A DNA stretch of 52,672 bases, from positions 88,034 through 140,705 of the forward strand of contig NZ_RDBP01000029.1 in NCBI RefSeq assembly GCF_008042045.1, given 5' to 3'. Of this stretch, positions 8,669-16,086 are shown piece after piece (position 1 is the stretch's first letter; each line of letters starts with the position of its first letter). This stretch comes from Streptomyces sp. T39 (GTDB lineage: Bacteria; Actinomycetota; Actinomycetes; Streptomycetales; Streptomycetaceae). Position numbers and translations under genes: made by a program. The notes beneath the pieces were generated by a model. The model had not been told where the DNA came from. It saw only the letters and a list, made by a program, of their open reading frames with translations, and ran no database searches.

Positions 8669-8720
8669 CCGTGAAGATCCCGGCCCGTGGAGATCCCCCG
8701 CGGGGATAGGACGGCGATAA
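8669..8720. promoter_or_regulatory. Direct repeats in the SARP/SnoaL divergent promoter
   Basis: Two pairs of direct repeats occur here. CCGTGAAGATCCC (8669) and CCGTGGAGATCCC (8685) are offset by 16 bp. GGGATAG (8703) and GCGATAA (8714) are offset by exactly 11 bp. The second pair resembles the 11-bp-spaced GTGATA pair upstream of the peptide gene (5111-5130). A common binding protein, most simply the SARP acting on its own promoter region, is inferred. Confidence 0.45.
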
Positions 8721-8777
8721 CGCCGGGTTGGGAGCGGGGCCCAGGATCGGTACGGAACGTGAGAGGAGGCTCGACAG

Positions 8778-9200
8778 GTGAACAGCCATGACGACACGTC
8801 AACCGCCCTGTGGGGTCCGGTGGATCTCGTCACCGCGGCGGGCATCGACCATGTGCGGCTGGTCTACGACTACCTCGACGCCGGCGACCCGGACGCGTGC
8901 GCGTCCCTGCTGCACGACCGCGTGGTCTTCGAACTGCCCGGACTGGCGCCGGCGCACGGCCGCGCGGCGGTCCTGGAGGCGCATCTGCGGCACACCCGGC
9001 CCGCCGTCCGGCACGAGATCGACCGGGTCGTGGCGCAGGACCGGAGCGTGGTCGCGGCGGGGCGGCGCGTCGTCCCCGGCCGGGACGCACCGGAGCAGCG
9101 CTTCGTGGACGTGTTCACCATCGCCGACGACGGGATGGTGAGCGGCTGCACCCGCTACTACCACCTCGCACCGCAGGACCCGCCCCCCGCCGGGCCCTGA
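8778..9200 (+). CDS. SnoaL-like / nuclear transport factor 2 family protein
   Basis: The 140-residue single-domain protein has the NTF2-like alpha+beta pattern: an N-terminal helix (HVRLVYDYLDAGD), a short turn (CASLLHDRVVFELPG) and C-terminal strands (FVDVFTIADDGMVSGCTRYYHLA). Members are small cyclases, hydratases or binding proteins, often in natural-product clusters. GTG at 8778 is supported by GAGGAGG eight bases upstream; the ATG at 8788 lies in another frame. It is divergent from the SARP gene and may be its target. No catalytic residues can be named with confidence, so the substrate is unknown. Confidence 0.8.
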   Translation: MNSHDDTSTALWGPVDLVTAAGIDHVRLVYDYLDAGDPDACASLLHDRVVFELPGLAPAHGRAAVLEAHLRHTRPAVRHEIDRVVAQDRSVVAAGRRVVPGRDAPEQRFVDVFTIADDGMVSGCTRYYHLAPQDPPPAGP

Positions 9201-9535
9201 AGCCGCCGCCGCGCGGGCCGCCGGGCCCGGGCGCTCCCCCGGGCCGCCGCGTCCGGGCGGACAAGTCCCCGAAACGAACCCCGCGGACGCGCGGACGCCG
9301 CCGGGACGAACGAGTCGGCGGCGACGGAGGGACACAAGGTATGGCGAACCACCCCCGGGGCAGGCCGATACATCGAGCACACCGTCCCCGCGTCCGAGGC
9401 GGGGGCGGCGACCGATGCCCTGTGCACTCCGGTGCGGCGAGGCGCGCCCGGCCGGCGGGGAGATCCCGTCGCCGGGCCCGCACGACCGCGTCGCCCCGGC
9501 GGTGGGACGACAGGGCTGAACAGGAGCGACGCACG
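9201..9535. other. Intergenic stretch before the sigma-factor gene
   Basis: This 335-bp gap holds an 8-bp inverted repeat (9296-9303 with 9316-9323), a possible weak terminator for the SnoaL gene. An ATG at 9341 is in frame with the sigma gene and would add 65 residues, but the extension is basic, low-complexity and unlike SigB-family N-termini. I saw no clear promoter of the GTTT...GGGTAC type. Confidence 0.5.
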
Positions 9536-10474
9536 GTGAGCGGCATGCACGCGCCGGCTCACCGGGAAGGAACACTTCACGTGAGGACGCACGTCGACCA
9601 CGGTGTCACCGCCCGTGCCGAGGAGACATCGCCCCCCGCGAACGAGCCGGAGCCGGCAGCATCGCTGCCGCCGGGTGCGGCCGACGGTCTGGCCGTGGCG
9701 CCTTCCGACGCCCGCCGGCTGTCCCGGGTCTTCCTCAGCCGCCTGCGCCGCCTCGACGAGGGCACGCCCTCGTACCAGTACACCCGCAACACGCTCATCG
9801 AGATGAACGTGTCCCTGGTGAAGTTCGTCGCCGGGCGCTACCGCAACAAGGGGAACGGCGACCTGGAGGACGTCATCCAGGTGGGCACGATCGGGCTGAT
9901 CAAGGCCATCGACCGCTTCGATCCCGACCGGGAGACCGAGTTCACCTCGTTCGCCATCCCGTACATCAACGGCGAGATCATGCGGTACTTCCGGGACACG
10001 AGCTGGGCCGTCCACGTGCCCCGCCGGCTCCAGGAACTCCGCAGGGACCTGGTGACGGCGACGGAAGCCCTCGCCGCCCGGCTGGGCCGGGACCCCACGG
10101 TGGCGGAACTGGCCGCGCACCTCGGTCTCCCGCAGGAGGAGGTCGCCGAGGGCATGAAGGCCAAGGCCGCCTACACGGCGTCCTCCCTGGACACGCCCGC
10201 GACGGACCACGACGGTCCGCACGACGACGGCCGCGCGCTCGCGGAGACGATGGGCCTCGACGACGAGCGCCTCGACCTCTTCGAGGACCTGCACACCCTG
10301 GCGCCGCTCCTGGAGACGATCTCGCCCCGCGACCGCGACATCCTCCGGATGCGGTTCGGCCAGGACATGACCCAGCGGGAGATCGGTCTGGAGCTCGGCA
10401 TCTCCCAGATGCACGTCTCCCGCCTCATCGCCCGCGCCCTGGAGACCCTGCGCGCGGGGCTGTTGCGGGACTGA
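9536..10474 (+). CDS. SigB/SigF/SigG-subfamily RNA polymerase sigma factor
   Basis: After a variable N-terminal tail of about 70 residues come region 2 (NVSLVKFVAGRYRNKGNGDLEDVIQVGTIGLIKAID, then FTSFAIPYINGEIMRYFRDTSW with the -10 binding residues), region 3 (RRLQELRRDL to VAELAAHLGL) and region 4 (SPRDRDILRMRFGQDMTQREIGLELGISQMHVSRL). This is the stress/differentiation subfamily whose Streptomyces members are controlled by anti-sigma and STAS anti-anti-sigma proteins. GTG 9536 has AGGAG nine bases upstream; GTG 9581 is another possibility. No cognate anti-sigma gene is adjacent. A strong bidirectional hairpin follows. Confidence 0.88.
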   Translation: MSGMHAPAHREGTLHVRTHVDHGVTARAEETSPPANEPEPAASLPPGAADGLAVAPSDARRLSRVFLSRLRRLDEGTPSYQYTRNTLIEMNVSLVKFVAGRYRNKGNGDLEDVIQVGTIGLIKAIDRFDPDRETEFTSFAIPYINGEIMRYFRDTSWAVHVPRRLQELRRDLVTATEALAARLGRDPTVAELAAHLGLPQEEVAEGMKAKAAYTASSLDTPATDHDGPHDDGRALAETMGLDDERLDLFEDLHTLAPLLETISPRDRDILRMRFGQDMTQREIGLELGISQMHVSRLIARALETLRAGLLRD

Positions 10475-10488
10475 CCTGCCGGGAGGGG

Positions 10489-10530
10489 GTGACCTGCCGG
10501 AGTCTCCGGAGCGGGGCTCCGGCAGGTCAC
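10489..10530. terminator. Bidirectional hairpin terminator
   Basis: GTGACCTGCCGGAG (10489-10502) pairs perfectly with CTCCGGCAGGTCAC (10517-10530) across a 14-nt loop. It lies between the convergent sigma-factor and DUF2267 genes and can serve both. There is no T-tract, as is usual in this GC range. Confidence 0.85.
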
Positions 10531-10547
10531 CCGAGCGCGATGGCCTT

Positions 10548-10979
10548 TCAGGCGGCCCTGGCGAGTTCGGCGCGGCCGAAGAGCAGGGCGTACCCGCCGG
10601 GGAGCCCCGCGAGGACGCGGTCGAGGACGTCGGGGCCCGCGAGGTGGGCGACGACGCCGAGGACGGCTCCGGTGTCCCAGCGCGCGGTGGCCTGGGTGCC
10701 CCCGAGGCGGCCGGCGAGATCCTTGACGAAGCCCCATCCGGACAGCTGCTCGACGCCGGGCGCCTGCGAGGTGAACTCCCGGGCGGCCTCCTCCGGCAGG
10801 CAGGCGGCGAGAGCGACCCGCTCGTCGCCGGTGACCTGACGGCCGAGTGCGGCGAGGACGGCCCGCACGGTGCGCTCGGCCCGTGCGCGCGTGGGATAGG
10901 CGCCGTCGTACCGGACGCGCTCCAGCATCTGGTCGAACGTCATGCGCTGCGTGGCGGGTGCGGTGGCCTGGACGAGCAT
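10548..10979 (-). CDS. DUF2267 family protein
   Basis: The 143-residue helical protein fits DUF2267: a start of the type TFDQMLERVRYDGAYPTRARAE, an LGRQVTGDERVALAACLPEE segment, and an EQLSGWGFVKDLAGRLGG stretch before a C-terminal helical repeat that ends ELARAA. The family is small, cytoplasmic and of unknown biochemical role; in actinobacteria it is often found near stress genes, as here (sigma factor and Hsp20). ATG 10979 has a weak AAAGG about 13 bases upstream. No membrane segment or signal peptide is visible. Confidence 0.85.
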   Translation of the reverse strand: MLVQATAPATQRMTFDQMLERVRYDGAYPTRARAERTVRAVLAALGRQVTGDERVALAACLPEEAAREFTSQAPGVEQLSGWGFVKDLAGRLGGTQATARWDTGAVLGVVAHLAGPDVLDRVLAGLPGGYALLFGRAELARAA

Positions 10980-11236
10980 GGTGCGGGAGTGCCTTTCTCG
11001 GTCGGGGGCGGCGCGCCGTCGCCGCCCGGATGACGCGTCGAGGTGGGGAACCGGCCGGAGGCGGCCGGTGGGCCGCGCCGGGGCACGTGCGGAGGGCCCG
11101 GGCGCGGCGCGTCCGGGCCCGTCCGTTCGGTGTCCCGGGCGGACGGCCCGGTGGGTGCGGAGCCGGGAGCCTCGGCCGGAGGCGGCGGCGTGCCGCCCAT
11201 GTCGGGGGTGTGCGGCCGAGGCCCGGCCGGCGCCGG

Positions 11237-11671
11237 TCAGCCCGCGATCTGCTGCCGGCCGGAGCCCGTGCCCACGGAGATGCGGCGGGGCTTGGCGCGG
11301 TCGGCGATCGGGATGCGGAGGGTGAGGACGCCCGCTTCGTAGTCGGCCGTGATGCGCTCGGTGTCCAGCGTGTCGGCCAGCACGAGCTGCCGGGAGAAGA
11401 CGCCCAGGGGACGCTCGGAGAGCTCCATCGTCGCGTCGTCCGCCCTCGTGACCGGTCGGCGCTCGGCCTTCACGGTGAGCATGTTCCGCTCGACGTCGAT
11501 GTCGATCGCGTCGCTGCTGACACCCGGGAGGTCGAGGGCGATCACGTACTCGTCGCCTTCGCGGTAGGCGTCCATCGGCATCGCCGAGGGCCTCGACCAG
11601 GTGCCGTTCGCCCCCAGCAGCTGCTGGGTCAGGCGATCGATCTCACGGAACGGGTCGGTGCGCATCAACAT
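11237..11671 (-). CDS. hsp18: Hsp20 / alpha-crystallin small heat-shock protein
   Basis: The 144-residue protein begins MLMRTDPFREIDRLTQQLLG, as in Streptomyces Hsp18. The alpha-crystallin domain follows (MDAYREGDEYVIALDLPGV, then MLTVKAERRPV, then YEAGVLTLRIPI) with an IxI-like tail region. It should be an ATP-independent holdase that keeps unfolding proteins soluble. ATG 11671 has GGAGG eight bases upstream; the in-frame GTG at 11680 overlaps that site, so it is less likely. Its promoter carries RheA-like operators, which points to heat-relieved repression. It is monocistronic in this view. Confidence 0.92.
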   Translation of the reverse strand: MLMRTDPFREIDRLTQQLLGANGTWSRPSAMPMDAYREGDEYVIALDLPGVSSDAIDIDVERNMLTVKAERRPVTRADDATMELSERPLGVFSRQLVLADTLDTERITADYEAGVLTLRIPIADRAKPRRISVGTGSGRQQIAG

Positions 11672-11725
11672 CGGGAACACCTCCAGCGGTCAGGGCGGAC
11701 AGCCAATGCGCTTCACCTGAGCACT

Positions 11726-11779
11726 GTTCTAGCATGTCATCCAGACGATGACAAGCTCGATGTCGTGCATCGGATGACA
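11726..11779 (-). promoter_or_regulatory. hsp18 promoter with two RheA-type operators
   Basis: On the minus strand TTGTCA (11749-11754) and TAGAAC (11726-11731) are separated by exactly 17 bp. The perfect inverted repeat TGTCATC-N5-GATGACA (11735-11753) sits between and over these elements. A second, imperfect copy TGTCGTG-N5-GATGACA lies at 11761-11779, 26 bp upstream. The first matches the operator I recall for RheA, the temperature-sensing repressor of hsp18 in S. albus. Confidence 0.85.
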
Positions 11780-11886
11780 GGCGTCGCGTCATCCACCCGA
11801 CGACCGGCGCGGAGACGCCGTGGGCGCAGCCGAACCCGGCGCCCGGCCCGCCCCGTTCCCGGGCGGGGCCGGGCCGCTGCGCCGCC

Positions 11887-12354
11887 CTAGAGGTCTTCCT
11901 CGTCCACCACGTGGACCGCCGCCTCCTCGGAGCTCGCGGCGCCGGCGTCGATGCCGACGTCCGACGCGAGCAGATCCTTCTCGGTGTCCGCGCGGACCCC
12001 GTCGTCCGGTGCCACCAGGCGTCCCGCCCGCTCGGCGCCGGCCTCCGGGTCGGCGGGCTCGCCCTCGCCGCCGGGCAGGTCGCCGATGCCGTCCCCGTCG
12101 TCGTCGGCGGTCGTGTCGGGAACCTCCTGGGCCAGGCGCTCGTCCAGCGTCTCCCCCTCGTGCTGTTCGGCCGCGGTGGTGCCCACCTTGGTCACCCCGA
12201 GCGGCTTCTCGGGAGGCGAGTACCCCTCGTCCAGGATCTCGTCGTAGTCGCGCTCGTCCACGGCGTCCTGGAGGTCCAGCGGCGCGGCGTCCTCCTGCTC
12301 CTCGTTCGAGCCCGTGGGCTGGTAGACGTCGTCCGCCATGTTCTCGTCGGTCAT
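11887..12354 (-). CDS. DUF5709 family acidic protein
   Basis: The 155-residue protein is strongly acidic and probably largely disordered. It carries the features of DUF5709: a YQPTGSNEEQEDAAPLDLQD start, DYDEILDEGYSPPEKPLGVT, and a GETLDERLAQEVPD core, followed by a Gly/Glu/Asp-rich tail. The function is unknown; the family is almost confined to actinobacteria. ATG 12354 has GAGAGGAGG upstream, a strong ribosome site. Its position next to hsp18 and a general-stress sigma gene suggests a stress role, but this is context only. Confidence 0.85.
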   Translation of the reverse strand: MTDENMADDVYQPTGSNEEQEDAAPLDLQDAVDERDYDEILDEGYSPPEKPLGVTKVGTTAAEQHEGETLDERLAQEVPDTTADDDGDGIGDLPGGEGEPADPEAGAERAGRLVAPDDGVRADTEKDLLASDVGIDAGAASSEEAAVHVVDEEDL

Positions 12355-12592
12355 GGCCGCCTCCTCTCTCCGGGCCCCGCCTCCTGCCCCCGTCCACGGG
12401 CAGGAACGATCTTCACGGGGACGGTCCGGGACTGTTACCCACTGCCTCGCGTCACACGCCTGGACCGCCGGCGGGGGCCCGGCAGCAGGCGGCCCGCCCC
12501 CGCGGAAACCAGCCGCTGCCGCCCGCCCGGGCGTACCGGCGAGGGACCGGGGCAGGATCGGGCAGAGCGCCGCGACACGACGGGACCAGGTG

Positions 12593-13540
12593 ATGGAGAG
12601 ACTCTCCTTCGACAGCAGCAGCCTCGACGCGACGGAGGAGTTCCTTTCGCGGGCCTACACGCCGATGCGCATCGGCGGCCGCCCGCAGGAGACCGGCGCC
12701 CGGATCGAGCGGCGCGCCGTCGGGGACCTCGTCGTCGACAAGCTCGACTTCGACTACACGATGGCCTACGACGCCGGCAGCCTGGGCAAGGTCTGCCTGA
12801 TCACCCTCCACCGGGGCACGATGGCCGACACCACGGACGGGCGCGACGCCGTGTACGGCCCCGGCGACACCTTCCTCGTCGCCCCGCCGGACCGCCCCTA
12901 CACCGGGGAGCTCCGCGCGGCCCGCTACACGATCACGATGTTCGACCCCGCACTGCTCGGCCAGGTCGCCGCCAACGGCGGACGCCACGAGGGGCCGGTC
13001 GCCCTGACCGGGCTCCACGCGAAGGATCCGGCGGCGAACCGGCGCCTGGGGTCCACCGTCGCGTTCCTGCGCGACCATGTGATCGACGCCCCCGATCCCG
13101 GCGGCCTCGTGGTCGCCACGGCCGCCCGGCACCTGGCGGCGGTGGCCCTCTCCGCGTTCCCGAACTCGCTCGACGACGACACGCCCCACCCGGCGGACAG
13201 CCGTGACGCGGGCACGCGGACCCTGCGCAGGGCGATCGACTTCATCGAGGAGAACGCCCACCGGGACATCGGCCTCGCCGACATCGCCGCCGCCGCGTTC
13301 GTCACCCCCCGGGCGGTCCAGTACGCCTTCAGCCGGCACGCCCGCTCCACGCCCCTCGCCCATCTGCGGCGCGTGCGCCTCGCGCGCGCCCACCGGGATC
13401 TGGCGGCGGCCGACCGGCGCACCACCGGCGTCATGGACGTGGCGGCGCGATGGGGTTTCGCCCATCCGGGCCGCTTCGCCGCCGCCTACCGCGAGGTCTA
13501 CGGGACGACGCCCTCGGCCACGCTCCGCAAAGGCCCCTGA
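12593..13540 (+). CDS. AraC-family transcriptional regulator
   Basis: The 315-residue protein has an N-terminal cupin-like sensor region (about 1-170, similar to AraC_binding_2 types, with GPGDTFLVAPPDRPY) and a C-terminal AraC DNA-binding domain (about 210-312). The latter contains the two helix-turn-helix units DIGLADIAAAAFVTPRAVQY and GVMDVAARWGFAHPGRFAAAYR and ends YREVYGTTPSATLR. It should activate or repress a catabolic or stress operon on binding a small ligand. ATG 12593 is preceded by a weak AGG; GTG 12590 overlaps it. No obvious target flanks it: DUF5709 is divergent, and the ABC-F unit downstream has its own leader. Confidence 0.88.
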   Translation: MERLSFDSSSLDATEEFLSRAYTPMRIGGRPQETGARIERRAVGDLVVDKLDFDYTMAYDAGSLGKVCLITLHRGTMADTTDGRDAVYGPGDTFLVAPPDRPYTGELRAARYTITMFDPALLGQVAANGGRHEGPVALTGLHAKDPAANRRLGSTVAFLRDHVIDAPDPGGLVVATAARHLAAVALSAFPNSLDDDTPHPADSRDAGTRTLRRAIDFIEENAHRDIGLADIAAAAFVTPRAVQYAFSRHARSTPLAHLRRVRLARAHRDLAAADRRTTGVMDVAARWGFAHPGRFAAAYREVYGTTPSATLRKGP

Positions 13541-13880
13541 ACGGGGGTCCGGGCCGTCGGACCGGAGCCGCCGGCGCGGTGGGCGCATCGGCGGAGCACC
13601 GGAACACGGCTCCCCCGGTGCGCCGCCGCCGGTGTCCCGCCGCGCCGCGACGCCTCCCCGTCGGCGCACCCGGCTGTTACCATGGCCGTGACCTTGATCG
13701 TTTGCAGAGGAGCCCAGACATGGTGGTGGACGACGACATCTCCGGGTGATACCCGGATCCGACAGGCCACCGGCCGGTGCGCGGAAGCGCCGCCGTCGTG
13801 GCCTCGCTGTCGTCTCCTCTTCCCCCTGTCCACCCGGGGCGGGAGTCTCTTCCCTGCCCTCTCCCTCCGAGGTCACCTCC
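13541..13880 (+). promoter_or_regulatory. Leader region of the ABC-F gene with upstream ORF and hairpins
   Basis: This 340-bp stretch holds a possible -10 (TACCAT near 13678), the 9-codon leader ORF at 13720-13749, and a TCCGGGT-GAT-ACCCGGA hairpin (13741-13757) that contains the leader stop codon. A CACCGGCCGGTG palindrome (13768-13779) and a pyrimidine-rich run before the ABC-F ribosome site follow. The order leader ORF, hairpins, resistance gene matches ribosome-mediated attenuation in other ABC-F genes. The mechanism here is inferred. Confidence 0.5.
13720..13749 (+). CDS. Leader peptide MVVDDDISG upstream of ABC-F
   Basis: A 9-codon ORF (ATG, eight codons, TGA) starts five bases after a near-ideal AGAGGAG ribosome site. 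A strong ribosome site on such a short ORF, 131 bp before an antibiotic-resistance-type ABC-F gene, is typical of regulatory leader peptides. The stop codon is inside a 7-bp hairpin, so a ribosome stalled on the ORF would prevent that hairpin from forming. The three consecutive Asp codons could be where stalling occurs, but this is speculation. Confidence 0.5.
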   Translation: MVVDDDISG

Positions 13881-15515
13881 ATGTCCGACGCCTCCGTCGT
13901 CTGTTCCCACCTGTCGTTCTCCTGGCCCGACGACACCCCCGTCCTCCAGGACCTGTCCTTCGCCGTCGGCCCCGGCCGCACCGGGCTCGTCGCGCCCAAC
14001 GGCAGCGGCAAGAGCACGCTGCTGAAGCTCATCGCCGGGGAGCTGCGGCCCGCAGCCGGGTCGGTGACGGTGTCCGGCACCCTCGGCCATCTCCCGCAGA
14101 CCCTCCCCCTGTCCCGCGATCTCACCGCCGCGGAGGTCCTGGGCGTCGCTCCCGTGATCCGGGCCATCGACGCCGTGGAATCGGGAGACGTCGACGAGAA
14201 GCACTTCGAGACCATCGGCGACGACTGGGACATCGAGGAGCGCACCCGCGCCCAGCTCGACCGCCTCGGCCTCGCCGGCCTCGCGCTGGACCGCACCCTG
14301 CGCACCCTCAGCGGCGGCCAGATCGTCTCCCTCGGCCTGGCCGCGCAGCTGCTGCGCCGGCCGGACGTGCTGCTGCTCGACGAGCCCACCAACAACCTCG
14401 ACCTCGACGCCCGGCGCAAACTGTACGACGTGCTGGGCGACTTCGGCGGCTGTCTGCTCCTGGTCAGTCACGACCGGGCCCTGCTCGACCGCATGGAACG
14501 CATCGCCGAACTCGACCGTGGCGAACTGCGTCTGCACGGCGGCAACTTCACCGCGTACGAGCAGGCCGTGGCCGCCGAGCAGGAGGTCGCCGAGAAGAAC
14601 GTCCGCAGCGCCGAGCAGCAACTGAAGCGGGAGAAGCGGGAGATGCAGCAGGCCCGCGAGCGCGCGGAACGCCGGCAGAGCAACGCCGCCCGCAACCTGA
14701 AGAACGCCGGGCTGCCCCGCATCTTCGCCGGCACCATGAAGCGCGGCGCGCAGGAATCGGCGGGACGGGCGGGGCAGATGCACGCCGGCCGCGTCGGCGA
14801 GGCGCAGGCACGGCTGGACGAGGCGGGGCGGGCCCTGCGCGACGAGCAGCGCCTCGCACTCGACCTCCCGGACACCCAGGTGCCCGCCGGGCGGAACCTC
14901 TTCCTCGGCCGGGGGCTGCGCGTCCGGCTCGGTGACGCGGACGTGTTCCCGGGCGCCGGGGTCGACCTCACCGTGCGGGGACCGGAGCGCATCGCGCTGA
15001 CGGGTCCCAACGGTGCCGGCAAGAGCACGCTGCTGCGGCTGCTGAACGGCGACCTGGCACCCGACGGCGGCGAGGTGCGGCGGGCGGACGGCCGCATCGC
15101 CTACCTCTCGCAGCGACTGGACCTGCTGGACGACGGCCTGACGGTCTCCGAGAACTTCGCCGCCCACGCTCCGCAGCGGCCGGAGGCCGAGCGGATGAAC
15201 CTGCTCGCCCGCTTCCTCTTCCGCGGTCCCCGCGCCCATCTGCCGGTCGGCGTGCTCTCCGGCGGCGAGCGGCTGCGCGCCACCCTGGCGTGCGTGCTGT
15301 GCGCGGAACCCGCTCCCCATCTGCTGCTCCTGGACGAGCCCACGAACAATCTCGACCTCGTCGGGACGGGCCAGCTGGAGAGTGCGCTCGACTCCTACCG
15401 GGGCGCCTTCGTGGTGGTCAGCCACGACGAGCGGTTCCTGCGCGAGATCGGGGTGAAGCGGTGGCTGCGGCTGTCCGGCGGCGCGCTGACGGAGACGGGT
15501 CCCCCCGAGGTGTGA
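13881..15515 (+). CDS. ABC-F family ATPase (ribosome protection type)
   Basis: The 544-residue protein has two ABC ATPase domains and no membrane segments, as in ABC-F. Domain 1 has Walker A (PNGSGKST near 41), signature TLSGGQ and Walker B LLLDEPTNNLDLD near 165. Domain 2 has PNGAGKST near 377, VLSGGERLR and LLLDEPTNNLDL near 485. A charged helical linker (about 225-310, KREKREMQQARERAERRQ) separates them; this region enters the ribosome in resistance members. It probably protects ribosomes from an antibiotic or rescues stalled complexes. ATG 13881 is seven bases after GAGGT. The leader ORF suggests drug-inducible expression; the drug is unknown. Confidence 0.9.
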   Translation: MSDASVVCSHLSFSWPDDTPVLQDLSFAVGPGRTGLVAPNGSGKSTLLKLIAGELRPAAGSVTVSGTLGHLPQTLPLSRDLTAAEVLGVAPVIRAIDAVESGDVDEKHFETIGDDWDIEERTRAQLDRLGLAGLALDRTLRTLSGGQIVSLGLAAQLLRRPDVLLLDEPTNNLDLDARRKLYDVLGDFGGCLLLVSHDRALLDRMERIAELDRGELRLHGGNFTAYEQAVAAEQEVAEKNVRSAEQQLKREKREMQQARERAERRQSNAARNLKNAGLPRIFAGTMKRGAQESAGRAGQMHAGRVGEAQARLDEAGRALRDEQRLALDLPDTQVPAGRNLFLGRGLRVRLGDADVFPGAGVDLTVRGPERIALTGPNGAGKSTLLRLLNGDLAPDGGEVRRADGRIAYLSQRLDLLDDGLTVSENFAAHAPQRPEAERMNLLARFLFRGPRAHLPVGVLSGGERLRATLACVLCAEPAPHLLLLDEPTNNLDLVGTGQLESALDSYRGAFVVVSHDERFLREIGVKRWLRLSGGALTETGPPEV

Positions 15516-15520
15516 CCCGC

Positions 15521-15582
15521 CGGTGATCCGAACCGGCCCTCGTCCGGGCACAGCGCCCCGGACGAGGGCCGTCGGATCACCG
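15521..15582. terminator. Long hairpin terminator after the ABC-F gene
   Basis: CGGTGATCCGA (15521-15531) pairs with TCGGATCACCG (15572-15582), and inside it GGCCCTCGTCCGGG pairs with CCCGGACGAGGGCC, leaving only a short mismatch between the two stems and a small loop. It begins six bases after the ABC-F stop codon. Confidence 0.88.
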
Positions 15583-15720
15583 AGGGCGGCCCCTGCCCCT
15601 CGCCACGTCCCCCTCCGCCCGAGGGCGGCGTCACCTCGCGTGCCCGCCCCGCGCCGGGGGGGCATCCGGTGGGCCGGGCGGGGTAGCCGGAGGCGGAGAG
15701 TCGTCCGCGAAGGAGCCGTC

Positions 15721-15987
15721 ATGGATGTGTCGGGAGTTCTCAGCGCGCTGGTCGCCGGAACGGCGGTCGGCGCCCTGGGGCGGCTGTTCCTGCCCGGGCA
15801 TCAGCACATCGGTGTCCTGTGGACCCTGGTCGCCGGCATCGCCGCCGCCCTCGTGGGGTCGCTGCTCGCGGCGGCGTCCGGCGTGGGCGACGGGGCGGGC
15901 GGCGACTGGCTGGAGTTCCTCGTGCAGGTGGTTCTCGCGGGCATCGCCGTCGCCGGGCTCGACCGCTGGCTCCGGGCGAGCCTGTAG
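15721..15987 (+). CDS. GlsB/YeaQ/YmgE-type small membrane protein
   Basis: The 88-residue protein is mostly hydrophobic with three predicted membrane segments: VLSALVAGTAVGALGRLFL, then VLWTLVAGIAAALVGSLLAA, then FLVQVVLAGIAVAGL. This matches the transglycosylase-associated / GlsB family, small stress-linked membrane proteins whose biochemical role is not settled. ATG 15721 has GAAGGAG upstream. It stands alone between the ABC-F terminator and the convergent S9 peptidase gene. Confidence 0.8.
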   Translation: MDVSGVLSALVAGTAVGALGRLFLPGHQHIGVLWTLVAGIAAALVGSLLAAASGVGDGAGGDWLEFLVQVVLAGIAVAGLDRWLRASL

Positions 15988-16086
15988 GGCGCACGGCGAG
16001 CGGGCCGCGGGCGCGCGGCATGCCGAGGCACGGATGACGGGGCCGGGCGGGGAGCCGGGGCATGCCGGCGGGCCGCCCCGGACCCG

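Noticed and set aside
9341..9535. N-terminal extension of the sigma factor from ATG 9341
   Set aside because: The extension is basic and low-complexity and unlike family members; GTG 9536 has a much better ribosome site.
12452..14419. 655-codon minus-strand open frame
   Set aside because: It spans the AraC gene, the intergenic leader and part of the ABC-F gene in antisense, with no motif.
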